A stretch of 64,000 bases of DNA from Akkermansia sp. (GTDB lineage: Bacteria > Verrucomicrobiota > Verrucomicrobiia > Verrucomicrobiales > Akkermansiaceae): positions 1-64,000 of the forward strand of contig JAFQEF010000108.1 in assembly GCA_017399165.1 (NCBI GenBank). Reading direction: 5' to 3'. The first letter of the stretch is position 1; each line of letters begins with the position of its first letter. The translations under genes were made by a program, and so were the position numbers. Positions 9,186-18,196 of this stretch are shown here, piece by piece. Under the pieces are notes generated by a model. The model saw only the letters and a program-made list of their open reading frames with translations, ran no database searches and was not told where the DNA came from.

Positions 9186-9553
9186 TGATTAGTTGAGTTA
9201 TTGAAATTTTTAGAAGTTGTGGCGAATAGTTATGGAAACTGAAGTAAAAAAGGGTCAAAAATGGCTAAATTTCAGCACTTTTCACGAATTTTCTAATCCC
9301 CCTACCCTTTATAGGAATTATAAGCCGCTGACAACCAAAGGAATCTTTTTAGGGGTGGTAATATGAAGGGCGGAAACCCTTGACTCTCCGCTAAAACCGC
9401 CCAAATTTGAATTTACTTCACGAACTAAAAAAGAACAGGGTGAGGTACTACTAAAATATGTATGAATAATACTAATTGGTGAGTATGGTAATAGGGTTTA
9501 GTATTAGTAGAGCTAAAAGTAATATCAGAGAGAGTTAAAAAAGGGGTAAAATA
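9186..9553. other. Non-coding stretch before the fibre gene, with nested hairpins
   Basis: No reliable gene. Around 9365-9405 several stems overlap (AAGGG/CCCTT, GCGGA/TCCGC, GGGCGG/CCGCCC), which could fold as a pseudoknot. It is more GC-rich than its surroundings. A 44-codon ATG frame at 9232-9366 is judged to be chance. Confidence 0.4.
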
Positions 9554-9564
9554 CTAAATAAAAG
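9554..9564 (+). promoter_or_regulatory. CTAAATAA motif of the fibre gene
   Basis: CTAAATAAAAG begins 15 nt before ATG 9569. Confidence 0.6.
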
Positions 9565-9568
9565 TATA

Positions 9569-11731
9569 ATGAAGAATAAAGTTATTGAGACCATAGAGGG
9601 GGCAAAGTATAAAATAAGCTTAAATGTAGTAAGCACAGAAGATTTTACTAATTATAGCGTATATGGCTATTGTAAGCCTGTATTGGGCTGTATGTGTTCA
9701 AGTCAGGTACACCATACACATTTTGATGTAACAGAACACACAGATAAGGGGTGCGTGTTAGTTATACCTGCATTAAATAGAGGTAGCCACGATTACCAAG
9801 TATTCATTAAACAAAACAGCACTAATAGAGAGTTTAAGATTTTAGAAGGTAGAATTGAGGTAGCAAGTAGAATTTGTAACGGTAGTGAAGAAGTAAGTGC
9901 TGAATACTCCACTATTGCAGATGTAACTATTGATGCAGACACAACAGAAGTAACCTTGACTATTGAAAAGGGATTACAAGGCCCACAGGGTGAGCGTGGC
10001 GAGAAAGGCGATAAGGGAGATAGAGGTGAGCAAGGAATTCAAGGTGAACAAGGCCCACAGGGTGAACAAGGCCCAGTAGGTGAAAGCGGCGGTATTGATT
10101 GGGCTGTTACTAAATCAAACACGGAAGAATTACCTGTTGTATCAGATTCTGTAATAAACGGTATTGCCATAGGCTATAATTCTACTTTACAAAGTAGTGG
10201 CGTTACTATTGGCTATGGTTCATCTAATGGAAACGGTGTAACAATTGGCACAAGGTCAAAAGCAAATTGGGGTGTAGCAATAGGAACAGATGTAAACAGC
10301 AATTTAGGAGAAAGTGATATTGACAATGTGGCTATTGGTAATGCCTCTTCTGCGGGACAACAATCAGTTGCTATTGGTAATGGTGCTTCTACAGTAGAAG
10401 ACACAGATAACGCAGAAATAAGTAAAGAAAGTATTGCTATTGGTAAGGACGCAAAAGCAAAAGGTCAAAAATCTATCGCAATCGGTCATAAAGCAGAAGC
10501 AATTTCTACATCAGTTGCTTTAGGTGAGGGTGCAAAGGCTGATGCTATTGGTTCTACTTCTATAGGTAGAGGTGCAAACAATACAGGGGCAGGTAATTTT
10601 TCAGTTGCCCTTGGCAATAGTGCAAAATCAACAGGTGGATTTTCCGTTGCCCTTGGCAATAGTGCAAAATCAACAGGTTATTATACAGTAGCACTTGGAC
10701 AAGAATCAAATGCAACAGGTGAAAGAAGTATTGCCATTGGTTATAAATCACAAGGTGGGGAAGACGGAATAAGTATAGGCACAATTGCAAGAACTGATAA
10801 CAGAGCTGTTGCAATAGGTTGGGGTGCAGAGTCTAATACTTACGGCGTTGCTATCGGATTTAGTGCTGTTACAACTGGTTCAGAAATTGTACTTAAATCG
10901 GGAACTTCACATTTTGGTGGAGAACAAACTATAAGATTTTACCCGCCACAAACCGTGGATAGTAATTGCCCCGAATATGACAAGTTGCGTCCTAATGGGG
11001 GTATCTGGATTCAAACATTAGATTCATACGGAAACACGAATAACTATTGTTATACTTTTGACGAATTAGGGGGTAGTTCAAGTGGTGGTGGTTCATCAGA
11101 TAGCGGTTCTAATAATAACAGTTCATCATTCAGCATCGGAGATTACTACATCTGGGTTAGTAAAGGTTATCTAACCAAGTATAAAGATTGTTACAATACT
11201 GACGATATGGCTAATGTAAATAGTGATTGGCGTAATGACCTTGATGAAAATGGTGCATGGAATTACAACCTTGAAAATCTTACAAACACAAGCAGTAATT
11301 TCCAATACTGGTGTCCTGAATATGGATACTCCAGCCTAAAAGAATTTAACAGTTATATGCCCAAAATTCTGAACCTCTACTAGGCATTTTATTATTGCCA
11401 ACAATTAGAAAGTTGGAACTGCCTAACGCCACAAGTCATAGATATGTCATATTGTTTCCAAGGCTGCATGAGTCTAAAACATTTCCGTGGTGATTTGAGC
11501 AACTTACAAAATGCTTATGCAATGTTCGGAAGTCATGCTGGTGAGTGTACACAGTTAGACCTTGCATCAGTCCAACACATTGCAAAGGTAATTTCTTCTT
11601 CTGGCAACTACAACACTATTACTCTTGGCGTATCTAATACTCTTAATGGTAATAGTGATTTAGAAACAGCCTTGCAACAGATACGAGATAAATATTGGAA
11701 TGTTGAAGTTTATTATTCAGAAATAGGCTAA
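9569..11731 (+). CDS. Tail fibre / receptor-binding protein with collagen-like and YadA-like repeats (one internal TAG)
   Basis: Read through TAG at 11381-11383 the protein has 720 residues. Residues 1-130 are the virion-anchoring part. From 135 there are about 13 Gly-X-Y triplets, a collagen-like trimer. Residues 190-430 hold many copies of a SxAIGxxA unit typical of YadA-type trimeric adhesin heads, including two near-identical 33-bp DNA repeats near 10600-10680. The end after the TAG reads MSYCFQGCMSLKHFRGDLSNL and matches the repeated distal unit of the prophage B fibre (51246). The TAG therefore splits one protein. In the host code the receptor-binding tip would be lost. It probably mediates adsorption. 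Confidence 0.85.
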
Positions 11732-11732
11732 A

Positions 11733-11742
11733 CATAAATAAG
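11733..11742 (+). promoter_or_regulatory. ATAAATAAG motif of the 11746 gene
   Basis: CATAAATAAG lies about 12 nt before the ATG, a variant of the CTAAATAA motif. Confidence 0.45.
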
Positions 11743-11745
11743 AGT

Positions 11746-12000
11746 ATGAATAACGAGAATCAGAACAAAGAACAGGCAGTAAAAACAGGTTACAAGAAGT
11801 TACTTGAACTACTCTTGAAATGGGGATGTAATGAGACAGTAGCAAAATTGGTAACAGGTGCTATTATTGGTATTCTAGTTGCCTTATTCATGACTTCATG
11901 TGACAGTATTACACCAACTCAGATACACACCGTACATGACCTTTACCATAAAGTAACAGATAATCCTTGTATATTCGTAGTAGAAGATTACAAAAAGTAA
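11746..12000 (+). CDS. Small membrane lipoprotein-like protein, probable lysis accessory
   Basis: 84 residues: charged N-terminus, one hydrophobic segment (GAIIGILVALFMTSC, residues 38-52) ending in a lipobox-like Cys, then a soluble tail with TPTQIHTVHDLYHKVTDNPC. Prophage B has a clear counterpart at 50438-50677 with TPEQLQAAHGLYHAITGKPC after the same type of segment, next to holin-like and amidase genes. The family is therefore likely part of the lysis cassette (spanin- or holin-like); this is inferred from that neighbourhood. Here it follows the fibre gene. Confidence 0.7.
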   Translation: MNNENQNKEQAVKTGYKKLLELLLKWGCNETVAKLVTGAIIGILVALFMTSCDSITPTQIHTVHDLYHKVTDNPCIFVVEDYKK

Positions 12001-12020
12001 CAAAGAGTTACTAAAAACTA

Positions 12021-12151
12021 CTAAATAATAAAAAGAACATCGTTATAATAGAAGCGTTGTAAAACATTAGACATACATAAAGCCATTGTATAAATAAGTT
12101 AGTAGCCATAATTAAAAGGGAGTATGACCAATTAGGTTATACTCCTTTTTT
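12021..12151 (+). other. Short untranslated unit: CTAAATAA motif to terminator
   Basis: A motif at 12021 has no start codon behind it. About 95 nt later follows a terminator (GGGAGTATGACC at 12118, GGTTATACTCC to 12145, then T residues). If the motif is a promoter, this makes a small RNA of about 120 nt. It does not fold as a tRNA by eye. Confidence 0.4.
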
Positions 12152-12157
12152 CATTCC

Positions 12158-12168
12158 CTAAATAATAG
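12158..12168 (+). promoter_or_regulatory. CTAAATAA motif of the terminase small subunit gene
   Basis: CTAAATAATAG begins 19 nt before the ATG and only about 7 nt after the T run of the preceding terminator. Confidence 0.6.
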
Positions 12169-12176
12169 TAATAACG

Positions 12177-12716
12177 ATGAGCAAAGAAACAACATACTGT
12201 AAAACCTTAACAGAAGTGGCTAATAAGTTACAAATACCTTATACAGCCTTGTATAAGCACAAGCACAGACCAGAACTTACAAAGACTGCTAGAGGTTATA
12301 ACTTGAAGAAGATAACGGAATATCTTGACGAACAAGAAACTATACGAGAAGAAGAAGAAAAAGCACAATCTTTACTTGGAGCAGAAGACGAACTACTTGA
12401 AAAGAGTATAAAGTTAGAACATGCCAAGTTAAAGTGTAGATTACTAGAGTTACAGATTCTACAAAAGGAAAATAACTTAATTGATGTGAATACGGTAATT
12501 GAGACAAGAACTAAGGAAATTAGTAGATTAAAGAAAGGACTAATTGAGATGACTAAGCAATTACCTATTGAATGTAAAGAATGTGATGAAGATACAATAC
12601 GCTTGAAAGTAACAGAAGCGGTTAATAAGATTATAGCAGACTTGGCAGAATTCATAGCAGATGATTGGTGTAACAGCGATGAAGAACCAGAAGAAGACCT
12701 TGAAGAATTAGAATAA
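12177..12716 (+). CDS. terS: Terminase small subunit
   Basis: 179 residues. The N-terminal 50 residues form a helix-turn-helix (LTEVANKLQIPYTALYKHKH, then an arginine/lysine stretch), followed by a long charged coiled coil and an acidic tail. This is the Nu1-like layout, which binds the packaging site and hands DNA to the large subunit. It lies one gene upstream of terL, and prophage B has its own at 61235-61825. No in-frame TAG. Assignment rests mainly on layout and neighbours. Confidence 0.75.
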   Translation: MSKETTYCKTLTEVANKLQIPYTALYKHKHRPELTKTARGYNLKKITEYLDEQETIREEEEKAQSLLGAEDELLEKSIKLEHAKLKCRLLELQILQKENNLIDVNTVIETRTKEISRLKKGLIEMTKQLPIECKECDEDTIRLKVTEAVNKIIADLAEFIADDWCNSDEEPEEDLEELE

Positions 12717-12724
12717 TAGAACAC

Positions 12725-13285
12725 ATGTATAATATTAGTATGGTTACGAACATGAAAGACATTAAAGGTTACGAAGGACTTTATAAAATTACTGATACAG
12801 GTAAAGTATGGAGTGAGAGAAAGCAGAAATTTTTAATACCTGGCCATGACCGTACAGGCTACGAAAGAGTAACACTTTCCAATAATAAAGTAGTAAGATA
12901 CTTCTTGGTTCACAGATTGGTATATACCGCTTTTTGTGGTGAAATACCAAGCGGATTATACATAAACCATAAGAACGAGGTTAAGACTGATAACAGGGTT
13001 GAAAATCTTGAGTTAGTTACATGCCAATAGAATAACACTTATGGAACGAGAATAGAGCGAGCAAGGGAGACATACCGCAATAATCTTAAAGCGCGAAGTA
13101 GAAAATGTATAAGATTGGTGGAAGTTAAAGGTAGCGGTAATTACTTCTTTCATTCATACAAGAAAGCAAGTAAGCACTTTGGAGATACATACGGTGCTTT
13201 TAAGATGAAGATACAGACCGCTAGAAAACGGAACACTAACAGAATTACCATAAAAGGAGTAGAATACATTATAAAGGAAGCGTAA
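12725..13285 (+). CDS. HNH homing endonuclease between terminase genes (one internal TAG)
   Basis: 186 residues when TAG at 13028-13030 is read as sense. It opens with a NUMOD4-type motif (MKDIKGYEGLYKITDTGKVW), then YINHKNEVKTDNRVENLELVTC, the HNH core. The TAG falls directly in the conserved tail (VTC-Q then x-N-N-TYGTR). The rest resembles a DNA-binding repeat. Insertion between terminase small and large subunits is a classic site for free-standing homing nucleases. The start could also be ATG 12740 or 12752. The terminator at 13274 overlaps the stop. Confidence 0.8.
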
Positions 13286-13299
13286 AGGCTTCCTTTTTT
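13274..13299 (+). terminator. Terminator behind the second HNH gene
   Basis: AAGGAAGC and GCTTCCTT pair around GTAAAG and run into six T residues; the stop codon of the gene is in the loop. Confidence 0.8.
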
Positions 13300-13300
13300 A

Positions 13301-13312
13301 GTAAATAATAAC
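13301..13312 (+). promoter_or_regulatory. TAAATAAT motif of terL
   Basis: GTAAATAATAAC begins 16 nt before the ATG and directly abuts the preceding terminator. Confidence 0.6.
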
Positions 13313-13316
13313 AACG

Positions 13317-15212
13317 ATGACCAAAGACAGAAGAACTAACGGACTAAAGATATACAAGAAGAAGTTACTAAACTTGCTACAACCTGTAGAAGTATTAGAT
13401 ATAGTAGAATGGGCTGAAAAGTATATTGAAACAATACCTGATTCACCTTATACAGGGCAACTAGACCTACACAGAACACCATTCCTAATAGAACCTTTAA
13501 GACAGACAATGAATAGCAATACTACATTATCGGTATTATGTGTACCTGTTCAATGGGGAAAATCACTAATACTAAAACTACTAGCCTTATACACTATACA
13601 AACTGACCCTGCCCCTGTATTATTCCTTGCCGATACCCCTGCTAACTCAGAAGACTTTTGTGACACTTCACTTACTCCAATGTTGAAGCAAAACAGAATC
13701 TTTGACGGCTTAATATCTACCGCTCATGGTGCTAACATGAAAGAAACAAAGATTTTTAACAATGGTGCTATCTTATGGAATAGAGGAGCAAGTAACTTAA
13801 AGAACCTACAAAGAAGAAGCGTAAAGTTATTATTGGCTGATGAATGTTGGCTTTACCCTAATGGACATATAGAAGAAGCAGTAAAGCGTATTACACGCTT
13901 TCAGGGTGAAGGTGGAAGGGCTGTATTAGTATCACAAGCAGGTGATGTAGGTGGTGAATTGAATAATTACTTTGAGCAGACTAACCAACAGGAATACAAG
14001 TGGGTATGCCCTCATTGTAAAAACCACAACCCTTATAACCTTTCAATGGTAAAGTGGGACACTAACGCTACTGATGATGACGGTAACATTGACTTTGACG
14101 CAGTAAAGAATACATTATGTTATACATGCCCTAACTGTGGTAGTGAATGGCTACCAACTAAGCAACAGTTGCAATAGTTTAATACAAATTCCTTATGGGA
14201 AGCAGAGAATCCACAAGCACCTAATGACAAGATAGGTTTTCATACTTCTGCATTTTGTTTCTTAGATGCCTTTACCCTAGTTACTGAATATTTGAATGCT
14301 AAGAGTAGAGCTAAAGACGGAGATTTTTCACAGTTAAAAATCTTCACGCAGAAACGCTTAGCCTTACCTTGGACAGAACAGAATGAGGTAATAATCACTT
14401 CAACAGTAGAAGTAGAGGGTCAGGTAATGGGTCAGAAGTGGGATAAAATGGGCTATCTTTGTAAGAATGGAGAAATTATTACCAAGGAGAGTGAACGCTT
14501 TAAGAAAGAGGTTCTAAACGGAGCATTACCGCTAATCTTTATGAGCGTAGACGTGCAGAAGGATAGTTTTTATTATGCAATCCGTGCTTTTAGTGAGAAT
14601 CCACAAGATGAAAGTATGCTTATTGAATGTGGCAGATTATACACTTGGGATGATGTTTTTAGTAAAAAGGCAGAATTTCTTATTCCTAATAGTAACATGG
14701 GTATAGATAGTGGTTACAGAACACAAGAAGTATATGCAGTAACAGTAGATAACAGGTGCTACTCCATGAAAGGACACGAACAAAGAACATTCAAGCGTGA
14801 AGCAGGTAAAGCCATTGGTAAGAAGTTGTATGAATCACATACAGTAGCAGCCCCTCAGATTATTCAGATTCAGACACAAGAAAAACTTTCTAACGGTGGT
14901 ATTAAAACAAGGGTAAGAAAGGCTTTACTTCTCTCATTCTCTGCTAATGCTGCTAAAGATTGGGTATTCTTCAACAGACAGAGAACACAGAGAAACAAGG
15001 CACACTTTGACAAGCCTGAGGGAACGCCACAAGAATATGAAGAACATCTTAACGCAGAGAAAAGAATTCGTGAAGGTAGGTATTATGTATGGAGACCAAG
15101 AAAACAGAAGATAGCGAATCACCATCTTGATAACGAGACCATGATATACGCCTTACTTCTTAACTTGCTTCTTACTAACGGTAACAATCAGTTGCTAGAA
15201 TACATGGAGTAA
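13317..15212 (+). CDS. terL: Terminase large subunit (one internal TAG)
   Basis: 631 residues across TAG at 14175-14177; the host code would stop at residue 286. This is the packaging motor and nuclease of the lambda GpA type. The ATPase part shows VPVQWGKS near residue 80 as Walker A, ADTPANSEDF, and LLADECW as Walker B. A zinc-ribbon follows (CPHCKNH and CPNCGSEW), and the nuclease part has MSVDVQKD and GIDSGYRTQE. The stretch after the TAG (GFHTSAFCFLDAFTLV) aligns with the same place in the uninterrupted prophage B enzyme (GYHLNALYSRF). One protein is thus split by the TAG, which is the best single proof of recoding. Confidence 0.93.
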
Positions 15213-15235
15213 CTTGTTAATACATGAAGCGTTGA

Positions 15236-15248
15236 CTAAATAATAATA
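15236..15248 (+). promoter_or_regulatory. CTAAATAA motif of the 15251 gene
   Basis: CTAAATAATAATA begins 15 nt before the ATG. Confidence 0.6.
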
Positions 15249-15250
15249 CA

Positions 15251-15511
15251 ATGAATAGAACAGAAAAATTAGTGTATAGTAGAGCACTAGCAGAAACTTT
15301 TACTGAGTAGGAATTAAAAGAGATGAGGAAACAATGTCTTACAAGTGGTGTGAAGGGCCGAATTACAAATTGGAGTGACATTGGCTTATCTTCTTCTATT
15401 AGTTATGATTTTAATGTTGTAACAGCGGTGGATATTCTTACAGCAGCCATTGATATGTTGAACGGTAAATGTATTACCAAGGGTAAAGGTATTGTTAAAT
15501 TCGTACTTTAA
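15251..15511 (+). CDS. gpW-like head-tail joining protein (one internal TAG)
   Basis: 86 residues when TAG at 15308-15310 (codon 20) is read as sense. Its place between terL and the portal gene, its size and the order helix, ITSAATG-like loop (here ITNWSDIGLSSS), helix match the small lambda gpW-type protein, as does the prophage B gene at 59242. The host code would give only 19 residues. It ends in TAA, and the portal gene begins at the next base. Confidence 0.7.
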
Positions 15512-16954
15512 TTGATAGAAAGACTAAAATTCGTGGGATTGTATAATTTTTTTAAGGGAATGTTAGGTAAAGGGACTTCTGGTTATGAAGTGGTAGATAG
15601 AGTTGAAACTAACCAACTACCCCATACACCCAGACCACAAGTAGCAAGTAAGGAATTAACCAATTATAACCGTAGTAATATATTGGGGCAATCACGCTAC
15701 TATTACCGAAATGACGGAACAATAAAGGAATTAGTAGATAACTTGGCACTTTACAGCATTGGTAGAGGTATTACACCACAACCAATGACCACAAGTATTA
15801 CTACTAATAAGATGATTGGTGACATGTGGGCTATGTGGTGGAAGAATCCAGAAGTAACAGGACGCTTTACAGGAAGACAGTTACAGGACTTCATAAGTAA
15901 AGCCTATGATGTAGACGGTGAAATTTTTATTGTTAAGACTTTTGACCCTGCTACACTCACACCTAAAATTCAGATTGTAGAAGCACAGCAAGTAAAATCT
16001 CCTGAGGGTTCTACTGAATACGAGAATGGTATTAAGTTTGACGAAGTAGGCAGACCAATAGAATATTCTATTGAACAGGCTAACGGAGACTTCAAATTCG
16101 TATCAGCAAAATCAGTAATTCATGTATTCAATGCAGAACGTGCAACTTCTACTAGAGGTATTAGTACATTCTTCCACCTTCTTTCCCTCACTAATCAGAG
16201 AACAGAATTACTTGACCTCACCATACAAAAGGCAAGACAAGAAGCTAAATTCGTTAATGCTATTGAGCAGACTAAAGCAGATGATGCGTTGAGCAGCCAA
16301 GACTTTCTTAACGGCTCATGTAACGCAGAAGAAGAAGCAGAAGAACAAGAAAGGTTACTCTTTGAGAGTGCTAACAGAGTAAGTTCTGTTATTGGTGGTA
16401 CTACTGTTTCATTACCTCATGGAATGACATTAAAGCAACTCAGTAATAATACCCCTGGTGCTTCTTATTTGGGCTTTGCTGAACAGTTGCTTAAACTTAG
16501 TTCTACTGGTTTAATGCCTTATGGTTTTGCAGACCCTAGCGGACTTACAGGCGTATCAGTACGTATGGTAATAGCCAAGGCAGCAAGAGTTATATCAGCA
16601 AGACAAGATATTCTTTGTGAGGTAATGACGAAGATATATCAGTATTGGTTAGGGTGCGTATTAGCCAATAACCAATTATACGCAGAAAAAGATACTCATA
16701 ACCTTTTTGGTGTAGATTGGCAATGCCCTAGAACTGTTACAGTAGATTATGGCAGAGATGAAAAGACAGACTTAACGCTTGTACAGAGTGGCTTAAAGCC
16801 TGTAGAAGACTACTACGCAGAAAGAGGGCTTGACTTTAAGCAAGAGGTACAGAAGAGATTAGAAGCACTTACTGAGGTTAAAGAACAATGTGAGAAGTTA
16901 GGAGTAGAACCAAGTGTTGCTTTCCCTGCATTATTCACTACTAAAACAATCTAA
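15512..16954 (+). CDS. Portal protein
   Basis: 480 residues, lambda gpB family by position and by the motifs DGEIFIVK, VIHVFNAERA and the C-terminal SSTGLMPYGFADPSGLTG stretch. Twelve copies would form the ring through which DNA enters the head. The start is TTG directly after the previous stop, so coupled translation is likely. No in-frame TAG. Prophage B counterpart: 57771-59240. Confidence 0.85.
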   Translation: MIERLKFVGLYNFFKGMLGKGTSGYEVVDRVETNQLPHTPRPQVASKELTNYNRSNILGQSRYYYRNDGTIKELVDNLALYSIGRGITPQPMTTSITTNKMIGDMWAMWWKNPEVTGRFTGRQLQDFISKAYDVDGEIFIVKTFDPATLTPKIQIVEAQQVKSPEGSTEYENGIKFDEVGRPIEYSIEQANGDFKFVSAKSVIHVFNAERATSTRGISTFFHLLSLTNQRTELLDLTIQKARQEAKFVNAIEQTKADDALSSQDFLNGSCNAEEEAEEQERLLFESANRVSSVIGGTTVSLPHGMTLKQLSNNTPGASYLGFAEQLLKLSSTGLMPYGFADPSGLTGVSVRMVIAKAARVISARQDILCEVMTKIYQYWLGCVLANNQLYAEKDTHNLFGVDWQCPRTVTVDYGRDEKTDLTLVQSGLKPVEDYYAERGLDFKQEVQKRLEALTEVKEQCEKLGVEPSVAFPALFTTKTI

Positions 16955-16959
16955 TAGTT

Positions 16960-17127
16960 ATGGGTAAGCAAGAACTACTTGAGAAGTATAAGAATGAAAG
17001 AACACCTGTAGAAGTTTGGTCCCGTGTAATGGGTTACATGCGTAATGTAAATTCTTTCAATGTGGGTAAGAAATCTGAATTTAAACAGCGTGTATTCTAC
17101 AAGGTAAAACATTAGAATTCTAAATAA
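16960..17127 (+). CDS. Mini protein resembling the C-terminus of anaerobic ribonucleotide reductase (NrdD)
   Basis: 55 residues, ending at TAA after a TAG at 17113-17115 (51 residues if that TAG is the stop). VEVWSRVMGYMRNVNSF and NVGKKSEFKQR match the conserved tail of NrdD, where the glycyl radical and zinc-site region lie, but the cysteines are missing here. It is too short to be an enzyme. Stand-alone NrdD-tail proteins occur in gut phages; their role is unknown. It lies between the portal and a small membrane protein. Confidence 0.6.
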
Positions 17128-17131
17128 TAAG
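17120..17131 (+). promoter_or_regulatory. CTAAATAA motif of the 17133 gene
   Basis: CTAAATAATAAG begins 13 nt before the ATG; it overlaps the end of the preceding gene. Confidence 0.55.
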
Positions 17132-17132
17132 T

Positions 17133-17387
17133 ATGAAGGAGACATTAAAAGAAGTAAAAGATACATTTATGACTAATCCAACTGTGGCTTTCATACTTGT
17201 AACATTAGGGGCTGTATATCTACTTTACACAGACCTTTCTTCATTCATACATGAGCAACAGAAGATTCTTACTAATCAGGTACAGCAACAGCAAGCAACC
17301 ACGGACTTATTGAACCAGATTAGCCAAAGAATAGCAGAGATTGAGCTTAAACTTTTTGAGTGCAATCACGAAGAAAAGAATAAATAA
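17133..17387 (+). CDS. Single-span membrane protein with coiled-coil tail, holin-like
   Basis: 84 residues: an amphipathic start, a membrane segment at residues 16-33 (PTVAFILVTLGAVYLLY), then a heptad-rich tail (HEQQKILTNQVQQQQATT). The prophage B protein at 50164-50436 has the same layout and sits beside an amidase gene. Holin or holin regulator is the likely role, inferred from that comparison. Confidence 0.6.
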   Translation: MKETLKEVKDTFMTNPTVAFILVTLGAVYLLYTDLSSFIHEQQKILTNQVQQQQATTDLLNQISQRIAEIELKLFECNHEEKNK

Positions 17388-17442
17388 TTACAACCCTTAT
17401 AACATGTATAAGGGGGTCTTGGGTTTATCGTTATTATTCATG

Positions 17443-17475
17443 GAGAGTAGCCTTTTTAGGTTACTCTCTTTTCCT
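17443..17475 (+). terminator. Terminator with echo of its right arm
   Basis: GAGAGTAGCC and GGTTACTCTC pair and run into T residues. About 25 nt later the right arm recurs (GTTACTCTCTTTTT), so the left arm has two possible partners, as at 4846. Confidence 0.75.
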
Positions 17476-17531
17476 TTGTTCCAAAGTATAAGTTACTCTC
17501 TTTTTCTTTCATACAAAGTAGAACTAATTGA

Positions 17532-17543
17532 CTAAATAATAAC
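17532..17543 (+). promoter_or_regulatory. CTAAATAA motif of the scaffold-like gene
   Basis: CTAAATAATAAC begins 15 nt before ATG 17547. Confidence 0.6.
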
Positions 17544-17546
17544 AAG

Positions 17547-18089
17547 ATGAACCAAGAAGAGAATAATACTAATAATGGAACAGTAGAAGAAGTTACTACT
17601 GTTGTAACTACTGATAACGATAACACCAACACTACTACTAAGGAAGTAACAGAAACACCTACACCAACAGTAGAACCAAAGACTTCACGCAGACGCAGTA
17701 GAAAAGCAAGTGAAGAAGTTAAGCCTGTTGTAGAAGAACCTGTTACTAATACCGACATTGTTATTGAGGTTGAAACACCTAACACAGAACTTGACGCGCT
17801 TAAAGCAGAACTTGAAGCAATGAAAGCAGAGAAGTTGAAACTTGAGGAAGAAAGAAAGACGCTCAATGAAACAGTAACCAAGCTACAGGAAGAAGTGAAA
17901 ATTACTCCACAGAAGTTAGGTAAAGCTATACAAGAAATGGGAGTAACGCCCTTGTCAATGAGTAGAGAGAATTCTGCCGTTATGACTATTGAAGCGTATA
18001 ACGCAATGAGTGATACACAGCGTAGAGAATGGCAACGGTCACACAGAACTGAATTCCTTGCTATGATGCACAACATAAAACTTCACTAA
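17547..18089 (+). CDS. Putative scaffold / capsid assembly protein
   Basis: 180 residues: a long Thr/Asn/Glu-rich disordered part, a basic patch (SRRRSRK), a coiled coil (residues 86-125) and a compact C-terminus (MGVTPLSMSRENSAVMTIEA). It lies directly before the major capsid gene, the normal place of a scaffold. In prophage B that place is taken by a protease with a coiled-coil tail (56656). No protease motif is seen here, so how prophage A matures its head is open. Confidence 0.55.
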   Translation: MNQEENNTNNGTVEEVTTVVTTDNDNTNTTTKEVTETPTPTVEPKTSRRRSRKASEEVKPVVEEPVTNTDIVIEVETPNTELDALKAELEAMKAEKLKLEEERKTLNETVTKLQEEVKITPQKLGKAIQEMGVTPLSMSRENSAVMTIEAYNAMSDTQRREWQRSHRTEFLAMMHNIKLH

Positions 18090-18141
18090 TTCTAGTGAAG
18101 ACAAAGTTACACTAATAGTATAAATAAAAGTAATAAAGATA

Positions 18142-18164
18142 GTGAATAGTAAGGTTCTATTCAC
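18142..18164 (+). other. Hairpin in the leader region of the capsid gene
   Basis: GTGAATAG and CTATTCAC form an 8-bp stem. A TATAAATAAAAG stretch (about 18117) precedes it and CTAAATAA follows. A 15-codon GTG frame (MNSKVLFTKRIFKTK) covers it and may be a leader peptide, or chance. Confidence 0.4.
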
Positions 18165-18181
18165 AAAAAGAATTTTCAAGA

Positions 18182-18192
18182 CTAAATAAAAA
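18182..18192 (+). promoter_or_regulatory. CTAAATAA motif of the major capsid gene
   Basis: CTAAATAAAAA begins 15 nt before ATG 18197. Confidence 0.6.
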
Positions 18193-18196
18193 CAAG

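Noticed and set aside
9232-9366. 44-codon frame starting METEVKKGQKW
   Set aside because: Short, no family, no CTAAATAA motif or Shine-Dalgarno before it; expected by chance in AT-rich DNA.
10605-10680. Diversity-generating retroelement template/variable repeat in the fibre gene
   Set aside because: The repeats are tandem coding units and no reverse transcriptase gene is present.
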